In this document: positions 5,764 to 11,547 of the stretch, in pieces
Numbering within the stretch: the first letter of the stretch is position 1
Layout of the letters: every line of letters starts with the position of its first letter
The notes under the pieces: model-generated
Told to the model about the DNA's origin: nothing
Database searches by the model: none
The model's input: only the letters and a program-made list of their open reading frames with translations
Assembly (NCBI GenBank): GCA_964655485.1
Contig: CAZZMS010000100.1
Location: 1-11,547, forward strand
Source: JANWYU01 sp964655485
Lineage (GTDB): Bacteria; Bdellovibrionota; Bdellovibrionia; Bdellovibrionales; Bdellovibrionaceae
Reading direction: 5' to 3'
DNA: 11,547 nt
Translations under genes and position numbers: made by a program

Positions 5764-6507
5764 TCAACTACGGCCTTTTTGCCACAATTGGTCAAACGCA
5801 TAAAACCCAGGCCTTTGCCCCTGCAACCAGCGCGCGGCCTGCAGTGCTCCGAGCGCAAACACTCTTCGATCCAAAGCTTGGTGCGTAAAGCGAAGGATTT
5901 CAAAATCTCCCAAAGCTAGCACATGATGCTCACCAAAAACACCCCCACCACGAATGGAAACAATCGACTGGATTTGTTGCTCAGGAATGTCTTGAGATAA
6001 CTCCTGCCAAAGCATCTTGGCCGTGCCAGAGGGAGAGTCTTTTTTATGTCGGTGATGAATATCCTCAATCACAAAACTCCAATCGGCTCCTAAGAGCGAC
6101 AAGTTTTTTAGAGCTTGCTTCAAAACGGCAATGCCCATGCTGAAATTCGCACTCCACAAAACCGGAACCTGCAAGGAAAGCTGCTTAAGCTCGCTTTCCT
6201 CCTTCCGGTCAAAACCAGTCACTCCACAGACATAGGGCCTCCCCAGCTCAGCGGCTAGCTGTATATTTTCACGCATCGCCCCTGGCTGGGAGAAGTCGAT
6301 GAGGACATCAATTTCCCGTAAAATCACTTCCTCTTTAGCCTCCAAAGGTAGTAGAGGATAGGTCATGGTATGTTGGTAACCTTCAGACTTTTTTTGTGCC
6401 GAAGCCCCCCAGTAACATACACAATTTCTTTGCGCAGCGACTTGGGTTAAAGCCTGCCCCATGCGCCCTGACGCTCCAAAAACACCTACTTTTAATAATT
6501 TTTCCAT
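5764..6507 (-). CDS. dapB: 4-hydroxy-tetrahydrodipicolinate reductase
   Basis: DapB reduces the DapA product with NAD(P)H in the lysine/diaminopimelate pathway. The 247-residue protein shows the nucleotide-binding loop VFGASGRMGQ (9-18), DFSQPGA (71-77), GVTGF (95-99), SANFSMGI (119-126), and the catalytic segment with H151, H152 and K155 leading to DSPSGTA (157-163). The substrate loop IRGGGVFGEHHV follows at 185-196. It is slightly shorter than the 273 residues of the E. coli enzyme. I chose the ATG at 6507; an in-frame TTG at 6513 would add two residues. No Shine-Dalgarno sequence precedes the ATG. Instead an extended -10-like element ends 7 nt before it, so dapB may have its own leaderless promoter in the 85-nt gap after dapA. 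All catalytic residues I can check are present. Confidence 0.96.
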   Translation of the reverse strand: MEKLLKVGVFGASGRMGQALTQVAAQRNCVCYWGASAQKKSEGYQHTMTYPLLPLEAKEEVILREIDVLIDFSQPGAMRENIQLAAELGRPYVCGVTGFDRKEESELKQLSLQVPVLWSANFSMGIAVLKQALKNLSLLGADWSFVIEDIHHRHKKDSPSGTAKMLWQELSQDIPEQQIQSIVSIRGGGVFGEHHVLALGDFEILRFTHQALDRRVFALGALQAARWLQGQRPGFYAFDQLWQKGRS

Positions 6508-6514
6508 AAACAAA

Positions 6515-6523
6515 ATATTAGCA
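6515..6523 (-). promoter_or_regulatory. Extended -10-like element directly upstream of dapB
   Basis: On the minus strand TGC-TAATAT gives a TGn motif followed by a hexamer matching TATAAT at 4 of 6 positions. It ends exactly 7 nt before the dapB ATG. No good -35 is seen, which an extended -10 can tolerate. With no Shine-Dalgarno sequence before the ATG, a leaderless dapB transcript is plausible. Confidence 0.35.
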
Positions 6524-6592
6524 TGATTTTTCTTGCGAGCCAGTCACTTTGGATTCAACTCTCCTCTAGCTCCGATAAAAAGATGATCTTTA

Positions 6593-7447
6593 CTACTCTC
6601 TCTGCACTTTCAAAACATCTGCATACTTGGTTAACAAGGCCTCCCAACGGCTTTGAGTATCTGCACTAGCGGTTACCAAAGGCAATCGACATTCCGGAGA
6701 GCGAATCAGACCCAAGCGATAGAGTACCCATTTCACAGGTATAGGATTGGTTTCCACGTATAAGGCCTCGATGAGCTCCAGGTAGTTACGAATTTTACCC
6801 TCAATAAAAACCTCAGGGAGGATATGACTGGCCACAGAAACAATCCCTGGACCACCGAGAGCCAGAAAATCCTCGTAGGTCGCATCGTCACCCGAGAACA
6901 AAGCCACTCGACCGCCCAAATTTTTATACAATTCCCGATCCCAATCAAGGTGACCCGAGGCTTCCTTTATCGCTTCAATCCGCGGATGATCTGCCAGAGC
7001 TAAAATACTCTCCGTTGTCAAACTCAAGCCTGTGCGTGAAGGAACGTTGTATAACATCAAAGGTAACTCAATAGCATCCGCGATCACCTTGAAATGTTGC
7101 ACCAAACCTCGCTGGGGGGGCTTGTTATAATAGGGTACCACCGCCATGACGGCATCTGCCCCCCAGCTTTGGGCCAGTTGACTGCGCCTGATACTGTCCG
7201 CCGTTGAGTTCGTCCCTGTTCCCACTACTAAGTAACAATCATTAGATACACATAACTTAACGACACGAAACACCTGCTCTAATTCCACCTCACTCAACGT
7301 TGGCCCTTCACCCGTTGTTCCCCCAATCACAAAACCTCGAATGCCACGGCGGACTTGGTTTTGCACCAATCGCTCAAGTGATTCTTGATCGACTTTTCCA
7401 TTCCAAAAAGGTGTCACCAGTGCTGTATAGACTCCTTGCCATTGCAT
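6593..7447 (-). CDS. dapA: 4-hydroxy-tetrahydrodipicolinate synthase
   Basis: DapA condenses pyruvate with aspartate semialdehyde, the first committed step to diaminopimelate and lysine. The 284-residue TIM-barrel protein places the key residues at the same numbers as E. coli DapA: T44 and T45 in GGTTGEGPTLS, Y107 in VVPYYNKPP, Y133 in YNVPSRTG, R138, and the Schiff-base lysine K161 in IKEASG. The C-terminal NPIPVKW (234-240) is also typical. This separates it from related N-acetylneuraminate lyases. I chose the ATG at 7447 because AGGAG (7456-7460) lies 8 nt upstream; an upstream in-frame start at 7453 would overlap that spacing. It is followed by dapB after 85 nt and preceded on the same strand by the TetR-family gene after 102 nt. 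Confidence 0.97.
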   Translation of the reverse strand: MQWQGVYTALVTPFWNGKVDQESLERLVQNQVRRGIRGFVIGGTTGEGPTLSEVELEQVFRVVKLCVSNDCYLVVGTGTNSTADSIRRSQLAQSWGADAVMAVVPYYNKPPQRGLVQHFKVIADAIELPLMLYNVPSRTGLSLTTESILALADHPRIEAIKEASGHLDWDRELYKNLGGRVALFSGDDATYEDFLALGGPGIVSVASHILPEVFIEGKIRNYLELIEALYVETNPIPVKWVLYRLGLIRSPECRLPLVTASADTQSRWEALLTKYADVLKVQRE

Positions 7448-7455
7448 AAGCAAAT

Positions 7456-7460
7456 CTCCT
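7456..7460 (-). promoter_or_regulatory. Shine-Dalgarno site fixing the dapA start
   Basis: AGGAG on the minus strand lies 8 nt before the ATG at 7447, supporting that ATG over the slightly longer in-frame alternative. Confidence 0.65.
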
Positions 7461-7549
7461 CACAAGTGGGGCTTAAAGACTCACACACAAGACCTGCACA
7501 GACGTAATTCTGACGATAAATCAATTTACACTCTGAAGCACGTAAAAAA

Positions 7550-8200
7550 CTAAGACTCTGATCGCAAATGGAACACGTATTGAACAAGGCTATCAACCGT
7601 GGCGGCTTCACCCTCTAAGATCTTTTTCGACCAGTCCGAGAGAGCTCCACTTCCTTGAGAGAATGTGTGAATTTTATCGAGCATTCCGGCAAATCCCAAA
7701 AGAATGGTGAGAGGGTTACCACGAAACTTAATCCATCCCCGTTCTTGCCCCACACGCAAGAGGGAAAGAAAAGGCTGAGACAGCTCTTCTTGATATTTTA
7801 AGCGAATTTCCTCACTCCACTTTTGCCCCTTAATCATCTCTTGATAAAGCAGGTTGTGATAGTCAAAGTAGCGCTTGCGGAAGCTAATCCACTTAAGGGT
7901 CATGTCGCTTAACAAACTTTTGTATGCTGCGAAATCCGACAAGGGGCTCTTCAGGTGCCACGTCGTTGATAACTCCTGCATTTTTATAAAGTAACTTTCA
8001 ACTAGATACTGATACAGCTCTAACTTACTGCCGAAGTAGTAGCTAATCATACTCACGTTGACTTGAGCCTTGTTAGCAATCTCTCGCACGCTCACCGCAT
8101 CGAAGCCCCTGCGCGCAAAAAGTTTCAAGGCCGTCTGTGCGATTTTTTGTTTTTGCCTACGCCCCCGACTTTGAACTGTATCCACTGATATCTCCTGCAT
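7550..8200 (-). CDS. TetR-family transcriptional regulator
   Basis: The 216-residue protein has the classic TetR N-terminal DNA-binding domain: a basic lead (RGRRQKQKIAQTALKLFARRG, roughly 12-32) and a helix-turn-helix at about 38-57 (VREIANKAQVNVSMISYYFG), followed by SKLELY. The C-terminal ligand and dimer part (about 70-216) has no recognisable subfamily beyond LLYQEMIKG near the middle, which loosely recalls the CecR-like group. Such proteins usually repress a neighbouring operon until a small molecule binds. Here the gene is divergent from a small outer-membrane-type protein across 101 nt and lies upstream of dapA on the same strand, so either the divergent gene or itself is the most likely target. 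I chose the ATG at 8200; a TTG at 8209 would add three residues. No clear Shine-Dalgarno sequence precedes either. Confidence 0.9.
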   Translation of the reverse strand: MQEISVDTVQSRGRRQKQKIAQTALKLFARRGFDAVSVREIANKAQVNVSMISYYFGSKLELYQYLVESYFIKMQELSTTWHLKSPLSDFAAYKSLLSDMTLKWISFRKRYFDYHNLLYQEMIKGQKWSEEIRLKYQEELSQPFLSLLRVGQERGWIKFRGNPLTILLGFAGMLDKIHTFSQGSGALSDWSKKILEGEAATVDSLVQYVFHLRSES

Positions 8201-8203
8201 GAA

Positions 8204-8256
8204 ATGCAAAGACCTGTATCTAACGAAAGTCTTAACTCTTCCACACCTCCTTGCAT
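8204..8256. promoter_or_regulatory. Divergent tetR/outer-membrane gene control region with spaced inverted half-sites
   Basis: ATGCAA (8204-8209) and TTGCAT (8251-8256) form an inverted pair 41 nt apart, and AAGAC (8209-8213) pairs with GTCTT (8229-8233). TetR operators are usually compact palindromes, so these are weak operator candidates. I see no convincing promoter pair here; TATAAA at 8278-8283 lies too close to the ribosome site of the plus-strand gene. Confidence 0.2.
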
Positions 8257-8287
8257 TCTAGCCATGCCGCACAACACTATAAAGGAA

Positions 8288-8295
8288 AAAGGAGG
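8288..8295 (+). promoter_or_regulatory. Strong Shine-Dalgarno site of the outer-membrane protein gene
   Basis: AAAGGAGG lies 6 nt before the ATG at 8302. It decides this start over the longer in-frame frame beginning at TTG 8251, because only the ATG start gives a signal peptide at the N-terminus. Confidence 0.8.
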
Positions 8296-8301
8296 CAATT
8301 T

Positions 8302-8832
8302 ATGAAAAAAACATTATGGACTTTCTTGTTCCTTATCCTGACGAGCCCCGTCTTTGCGGCTATCGAAACCCAGCTCAGCTATTTCGCTTGGGGCAACAAG
8401 ACTGAGGGCGCGCAACTTGGAAATGGGGAAGGCTATCTCAGCGACTTGCAAGTCAAACTAGGTTACGCAGGTTCCGAGTACTTCGTGGGAGCGATCTACG
8501 ACCAGTACACCAATGAACTTGGCAACTCTCGTCCCCGCACCTCTTATGGGATTAGTCTGGGTTACCGCCCTCAAAACTGGTTTTTTGATTTTAACTATTT
8601 TATCGTCTCTACCTATCAGTTGAGCTCAACGGTGAAACTGACTAATGGTTCAGGTTACTCTTTTGATTTGGGTTATCGCTGGTCTTTAGGAAGTACTTTT
8701 TTCGCAGGCCTACAATTTTCTTGGCGAAGCCTATCTTATCCTGACGTAGAAATTAGCGGAACCATAACGAGCAGCAATAACAAGGTTACTAGTGAATATA
8801 TGCCAGCCTTTGTGTTGGGATTGCGTTTTTAG
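8302..8832 (+). CDS. Small outer-membrane beta-barrel-type protein
   Basis: The 176-residue product begins with a clear Sec signal peptide: MKK, a hydrophobic core (LWTFLFLILT) and a cleavage site after VFA near residue 19. The mature part of about 157 residues has no hydrophobic helices. It consists of alternating polar and non-polar stretches rich in Tyr, Phe, Trp and Gly, such as YFVGAIYDQY, YGISLGYRP and WFFDFNYFIV, and ends in FVLGLRF. A terminal Phe after an alternating strand is the usual recognition signal for outer-membrane assembly. The size fits an eight-stranded barrel. I cannot assign a specific family or substrate. It is divergent from a TetR-family gene, which may control it, and convergent with aroA. 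Confidence 0.83.
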   Translation: MKKTLWTFLFLILTSPVFAAIETQLSYFAWGNKTEGAQLGNGEGYLSDLQVKLGYAGSEYFVGAIYDQYTNELGNSRPRTSYGISLGYRPQNWFFDFNYFIVSTYQLSSTVKLTNGSGYSFDLGYRWSLGSTFFAGLQFSWRSLSYPDVEISGTITSSNNKVTSEYMPAFVLGLRF

Positions 8833-8842
8833 TCCTTGATCA

Positions 8843-8865
8843 GGAGCCCCCGGGAAGGGGCTTCC
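8843..8865. terminator. GC-rich hairpin between the convergent outer-membrane gene and aroA
   Basis: GGAGCCCC (8843-8850) pairs with GGGGCTTC (8857-8864) around the loop CGGGAA, giving eight pairs including one G-T. It begins 10 nt past the plus-strand stop and lies 13 nt past the aroA stop on the other strand. That position suits a shared barrier between convergent genes, but neither strand has a proper T tract after the stem, so it is not a classic intrinsic terminator. Confidence 0.4.
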
Positions 8866-8878
8866 TCGGGTCTTCTCC

Positions 8879-10198
8879 TTACGAGCTAATACCCAAGATC
8901 CGCCAAAATTCAGGAAAGCTTTTATTCACGACCTCTGGATGCAAAATACTTATTTTGGGCTGCCGCAATTTTAAAAGTCCCACGGCCATCGCCATGCGAT
9001 GATCTTGATCAGGATCAAATTCAAACATGGGCGGAGTCCACTCAAATCCTTGTCCATGAATCACCATCTGATGGGGGCTAACTGAGTAACCCACCCCTGC
9101 CAACTGCAAAAGCTTTAAAGTATTACTCACGCGATCAGACTCTTTCCATGCAGCTCGTTCAAAATCCGTAAATACACAATCCCCTTCACTAAAAGCCGCC
9201 AGCATAGCTAAAGAGGGTAACAGATCTGGAGTCTGCCGAAACGACCAATAAAACGGATTTATCTTACCTGATTTAATACAAAGATTCATTCGAGTTTTCG
9301 CCCCGCTATCCTGTGAATCTTGTGAACTCCTTGTAGCTTTCCTCATTTGAAAGCTCTCGGTATGGCTGATTTGGTATGAACCATTTAGCGTCTTGATTGT
9401 GTTACTACGGTCTTGCCTGAAGCCACCCTCTGGGCAAAATCCAAACAAGCGTAAAATCTCAGCATCAGGCTGCAGATAGGGGCCAAGACTCAAGTCCTCT
9501 ATTACGACCTCTCCTCCGATTTTTGCCGCAACCAATAAAGTAGCAAGACTACTCCAATCAGGCTCCACATCATAATAAGCTTGCTTAGGTAAGGCCTTGC
9601 GAGGAATTGTTAAGAATTTCTTCTCTCCCCGACTTTCCCTATGGATGGGCACTTGCAGTAAATGCAGTAACTCTATTGTCATGGAGAAATAAGACCAAGA
9701 CGCTTTTTCTTCATCTTGACGACTCCAAGTCACAGTTAACTCTTCGTCTAAATTCATACACGAAAGAAGCAAACCAGAAGCAAACTGACTCGTTAAATCT
9801 AGACGCAATGGCAAAGGCTCCTTGGGCCACATCCACCCCTGACTCTCAACGATCACTCGATCCTCAGCCCAAGTGCAGAAACCTCCAAGCTGTTTCAGTA
9901 ACCACTCTCCCTCTTGTTGTGGTCTAGAGAACAATCGTTTAGTTCCTCGTAAAATCCATCCCCCAGGCTCTCGACTCACACGAAAAAGCAAAAAACGTAA
10001 AACCGTACCTCCCTCACCGACCCACAGCTCTTTTTCCCCTGCCATAAGAGCTTGAAGGGCATTTTTCATATCCAAAACATCTTGGGCCACACTATAGCCC
10101 CTAATTTCTAATGCGGGAAAAAAGCTTTGAATAATCAAAGCTCTATTAAAAAGGCTTTTCGATGCGGCCAAGCTACCCCGAAAGGTGAATGAAATCAT
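8879..10198 (-). CDS. aroA: 3-phosphoshikimate 1-carboxyvinyltransferase (EPSP synthase), divergent
   Basis: AroA joins phosphoenolpyruvate to shikimate 3-phosphate, the sixth shikimate step. The 439-residue protein keeps the main motifs in order: K14/S15/R19 in SKSLFNRAL, GEGGTVLRFL (61-70), TSQFASGLLL (136-145), DWSS (214-217), the catalytic aspartate D324 in QTPDLLPSLA, KESDR (352-356), DHRMAM (399-404) and NKSFPEF (425-431). It is a divergent member: the usual GNAGT or GEAGT phosphoenolpyruvate loop reads GEGGT. Between the strand ending near 258 and D324 there is also an extra stretch of about 30 residues, rich in Ser, Gln, Asp and Lys (around 286-303). No frame break is visible and the catalytic residues are present, so I expect it to be active. 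The ATG at 10198 is the first good start after an in-frame stop; no Shine-Dalgarno sequence is evident. It follows aroB by 105 nt. Confidence 0.93.
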   Translation of the reverse strand: MISFTFRGSLAASKSLFNRALIIQSFFPALEIRGYSVAQDVLDMKNALQALMAGEKELWVGEGGTVLRFLLFRVSREPGGWILRGTKRLFSRPQQEGEWLLKQLGGFCTWAEDRVIVESQGWMWPKEPLPLRLDLTSQFASGLLLSCMNLDEELTVTWSRQDEEKASWSYFSMTIELLHLLQVPIHRESRGEKKFLTIPRKALPKQAYYDVEPDWSSLATLLVAAKIGGEVVIEDLSLGPYLQPDAEILRLFGFCPEGGFRQDRSNTIKTLNGSYQISHTESFQMRKATRSSQDSQDSGAKTRMNLCIKSGKINPFYWSFRQTPDLLPSLAMLAAFSEGDCVFTDFERAAWKESDRVSNTLKLLQLAGVGYSVSPHQMVIHGQGFEWTPPMFEFDPDQDHRMAMAVGLLKLRQPKISILHPEVVNKSFPEFWRILGISS

Positions 10199-10260
10199 AA
10201 GCGCAAGAATCTACGATCCCCATATGAATGTCATGAAACTTTTTTTGCTGATAGGGCCGA

Positions 10261-10286
10261 ATTGTCTCTTGCTACATCCAGACAAT
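10261..10286. repeat. 7-bp inverted repeat in the aroB-aroA gap
   Basis: ATTGTCT (10261-10267) and AGACAAT (10280-10286) are perfect inverted copies around 12 nt. A hairpin could form in the aroB-aroA transcript. No T tract follows it on the minus strand, so it is not an intrinsic terminator; it might stabilise the mRNA or be chance. Confidence 0.3.
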
Positions 10287-10303
10287 CACTTTCTCATATA
10301 AGT

Positions 10304-11371
10304 CTAAGCCATCGCCTTAAGTCTCTCTATCTCTTGTAAGATCTCACTAATGGGCGTGCGCTGGGGATGGACGTGGCCTGCCTTACGAATAAATACAAAA
10401 TCCACAGAGCCAGGTTGAAGGCTTTTTTTATCCCGCCCTAACCACTTTTCAAGTGGGGGAGCCTTTTTGAGAACAGCAATCAGCTCGCCAACTGTCGGAA
10501 TACCAGGAAGTTCCAACTGTTCCTGCAGAAAGCCCTTCTGCCTTGACAAAATCTCGGCGAATCTTATGCCTAAAGCTACACTATAGCCATGACTCAGCCC
10601 CAAAGCCCCTTCAAGGGCATGGCCTAAGGTATGCCCCAAGTTTAACACTTGCCGCACGCCCTTTTGCTCAAAGGGATCCTGCCTCACCACCCGATATTTG
10701 GCTTCAATCATCTCAGGTAACAGTTGCCAAAGTCCCTGAGCTAGCGATCCCACGGATCCATAGTCTTGAAAAACTTGAATAGAACGCTCATAAAGTCGGG
10801 CAGAGTCTATAATGGCCATCTTGAAAAATTCACTCCAAGCGTCTCGTGCCAAAACTTCAGGCTGAGCCATCAAGATCTCTTGGCAAATCAAGACACGCTC
10901 GGGGAAATGATAACTTCCTAGAGCATTTTTCGTTTGATCGAAATTAATCGCATTTTTCCCCCCGTGGGCGGAGTCCACAGCCCCAAGCCAAGTTGAAGGA
11001 ATAAGAATCAGCGGACTTCCTCGCCGCACCAGGCTTGCAATAAAACCCACCAAATCACCCAAAGCTCCCCCTCCCAAGGCCACGAAGGTCAACCTGCCCT
11101 GATCAAGCCTTGGTAACACCACCTGCTCCAGCAAGGACGAAGCCCCCTTCCAGTTCTTGAACTCCTCAGGTCGATCCAGGGCATGACTATGCGGAAAGTT
11201 TGCAACGATTACCTCTTTTATAGCAGAGGCAATCGCCGCATCATAGAACAAGGAGCTCTGATAAACATTTACAGACTCTGATATAGCCTGATTTAGCGAT
11301 TGAATACTTAAGTGAAACTCAACTGAGATCGTCTTTGGAAAACATGGGATTTCGTGACTCACAATTGTCAT
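10304..11371 (-). CDS. aroB: 3-dehydroquinate synthase, divergent
   Basis: AroB is the NAD- and metal-dependent enzyme that cyclises DAHP to 3-dehydroquinate, the second shikimate step. The 355-residue protein has the NAD-binding GGGALGDLVGF (100-110), RRG at 116-118, PSTWLGAVDS (125-134), HGGKNAIN (136-143), a metal-ligand region SEFFK with E181 and K184, NLGHTLGHALE (244-254) with H247, and HGYSVALG with H261. Family consensus in the middle is PTTLLAQVDSSVGGK, so the Trp-Leu-Gly and Ala-His changes here are unusual, but the metal ligands and the catalytic Lys, Asp and Asn positions are kept. Other sugar-phosphate cyclases share these motifs, yet the neighbouring aroA supports dehydroquinate synthase. 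The ATG at 11371 is preceded by GGGAA placed too close to be a good ribosome site, and by a -10-like element 7 nt away. Confidence 0.93.
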   Translation of the reverse strand: MTIVSHEIPCFPKTISVEFHLSIQSLNQAISESVNVYQSSLFYDAAIASAIKEVIVANFPHSHALDRPEEFKNWKGASSLLEQVVLPRLDQGRLTFVALGGGALGDLVGFIASLVRRGSPLILIPSTWLGAVDSAHGGKNAINFDQTKNALGSYHFPERVLICQEILMAQPEVLARDAWSEFFKMAIIDSARLYERSIQVFQDYGSVGSLAQGLWQLLPEMIEAKYRVVRQDPFEQKGVRQVLNLGHTLGHALEGALGLSHGYSVALGIRFAEILSRQKGFLQEQLELPGIPTVGELIAVLKKAPPLEKWLGRDKKSLQPGSVDFVFIRKAGHVHPQRTPISEILQEIERLKAMA

Positions 11372-11378
11372 TTCCCGT

Positions 11379-11406
11379 TGTATAGATGAAAATCCCCGAA
11401 TTTAAA
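11379..11406 (-). promoter_or_regulatory. Candidate aroB promoter, possibly leaderless
   Basis: On the minus strand TTTAAA (11401-11406), a 16-nt spacer and TATACA (11379-11384) each match the consensus at 4 of 6 positions. The -10-like hexamer ends exactly 7 nt before the aroB ATG, the same distance as at the phosphoesterase gene and dapB. A usual start point would fall on or beside the ATG. Confidence 0.38.
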
Positions 11407-11442
11407 ACAAATTGTTGATTCCGAAGCTCTCCCCTCGGTTTT

Positions 11443-11547
11443 TCATCTCCCGGACTTTTTTCTTCCACTCCCTCGGGCAACTCTCCCCAGCTCATCGGCA
11501 ACTAACATTACCCGTGCCTGTACCTGTCCCTTATACCCATCTGACGC
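11443..11547 (-). CDS. Possible C-terminal end of an unidentified gene (cut by window edge)
   Basis: Of the three minus-strand frames entering from the right edge, only one stays open for long: 34 codons, ending at TGA 11443-11445. The visible peptide includes GYKGQVQARVMLVADELG and ends in the basic stretch RGSGRKKSGR. A basic tail is common at protein ends, but 34 open codons can arise by chance and I recognise no family. If real, the gene lies 71 nt upstream of aroB on the same strand. Confidence 0.35.
   Translation of the reverse strand, partial: ASDGYKGQVQARVMLVADELGRVARGSGRKKSGR

Noticed and set aside
5538..5888. A 116-codon plus-strand frame across the transaldolase start, the small-ORF gap and the dapB end
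   Set aside because: It runs antisense to two certain genes and has no recognisable domain or ribosome site. The minus-strand small frame fits the operon spacing better.
8278..8283. TATAAA as a -10 for the outer-membrane protein gene
   Set aside because: Transcription would start inside the Shine-Dalgarno site, and no -35 lies at a suitable distance.
9607..9927. Plus-strand frame of 106 codons inside aroA
   Set aside because: It is antisense to clear EPSP synthase motifs and shows no protein-like features.
11421..11438. Hairpin CCGAAG...CCTCGG upstream of aroB as a terminator
   Set aside because: On the minus strand the six-pair stem includes a G-T and no T tract follows directly. On the plus strand T residues follow, but the stem has a mismatch and there is no plus-strand gene to end.

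Overview
The window carries housekeeping genes plus several accessory ones from a Gram-negative bacterium. Outer-membrane traits support this: a lipobox protein, a small beta-barrel-like protein ending in Phe, and a meso-diaminopimelate route. The most telling gene is a stand-alone 64-residue histone-fold protein closely resembling the short bacterial histone of Bdellovibrio (HBb type). Together with the divergent but complete core enzymes, this suggests Bdellovibrionota or a relative. That assignment is inferred from reading the proteins; no search was run.

Layout. Bases 1-507 (minus) hold the N-terminal third of murD, cut by the window edge. Bases 683-2098 (plus) encode a metallophosphoesterase with a large membrane-type insertion. 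Bases 2209-2403 (plus) encode the histone. Its 3' end overlaps by 20 nt the 3' end of a convergent gene for a large, unrecognised, probably exported protein (2384-4405, minus). That gene ends a minus-strand run read as dapA (6593-7447), dapB (5764-6507), an unlisted 55-codon small ORF (5581-5748), a small transaldolase (4928-5569), a lipoprotein (4446-4922) and then the large protein. A TetR-family regulator (7550-8200, minus) lies upstream of dapA and is divergent from a small outer-membrane-type protein (8302-8832, plus). Bases 8879-11371 (minus) carry aroA and aroB. A 34-codon open tail at the right edge may be the end of another gene.

How the genes fit together. dapA and dapB make lysine and diaminopimelate for peptidoglycan, murD adds D-glutamate to the peptidoglycan precursor, and aroB and aroA are two steps of the shikimate pathway. 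Transaldolase belongs to the pentose phosphate pathway, which supplies erythrose 4-phosphate to that pathway. The lipoprotein and the large exported protein probably share a transcript but have no assigned role.

Points of most interest: the bacterial histone; a small ORF exactly filling the dapB-tal gap; an exported protein and lipoprotein of unknown function; the membrane-inserted phosphoesterase; and three genes (phosphoesterase, dapB, aroB) where a -10-like hexamer sits exactly 7 nt before an ATG with little or no Shine-Dalgarno sequence, which suggests leaderless transcripts. I see no CRISPR array, transposon, tRNA or rRNA, and no gene-free stretch over 300 bases.
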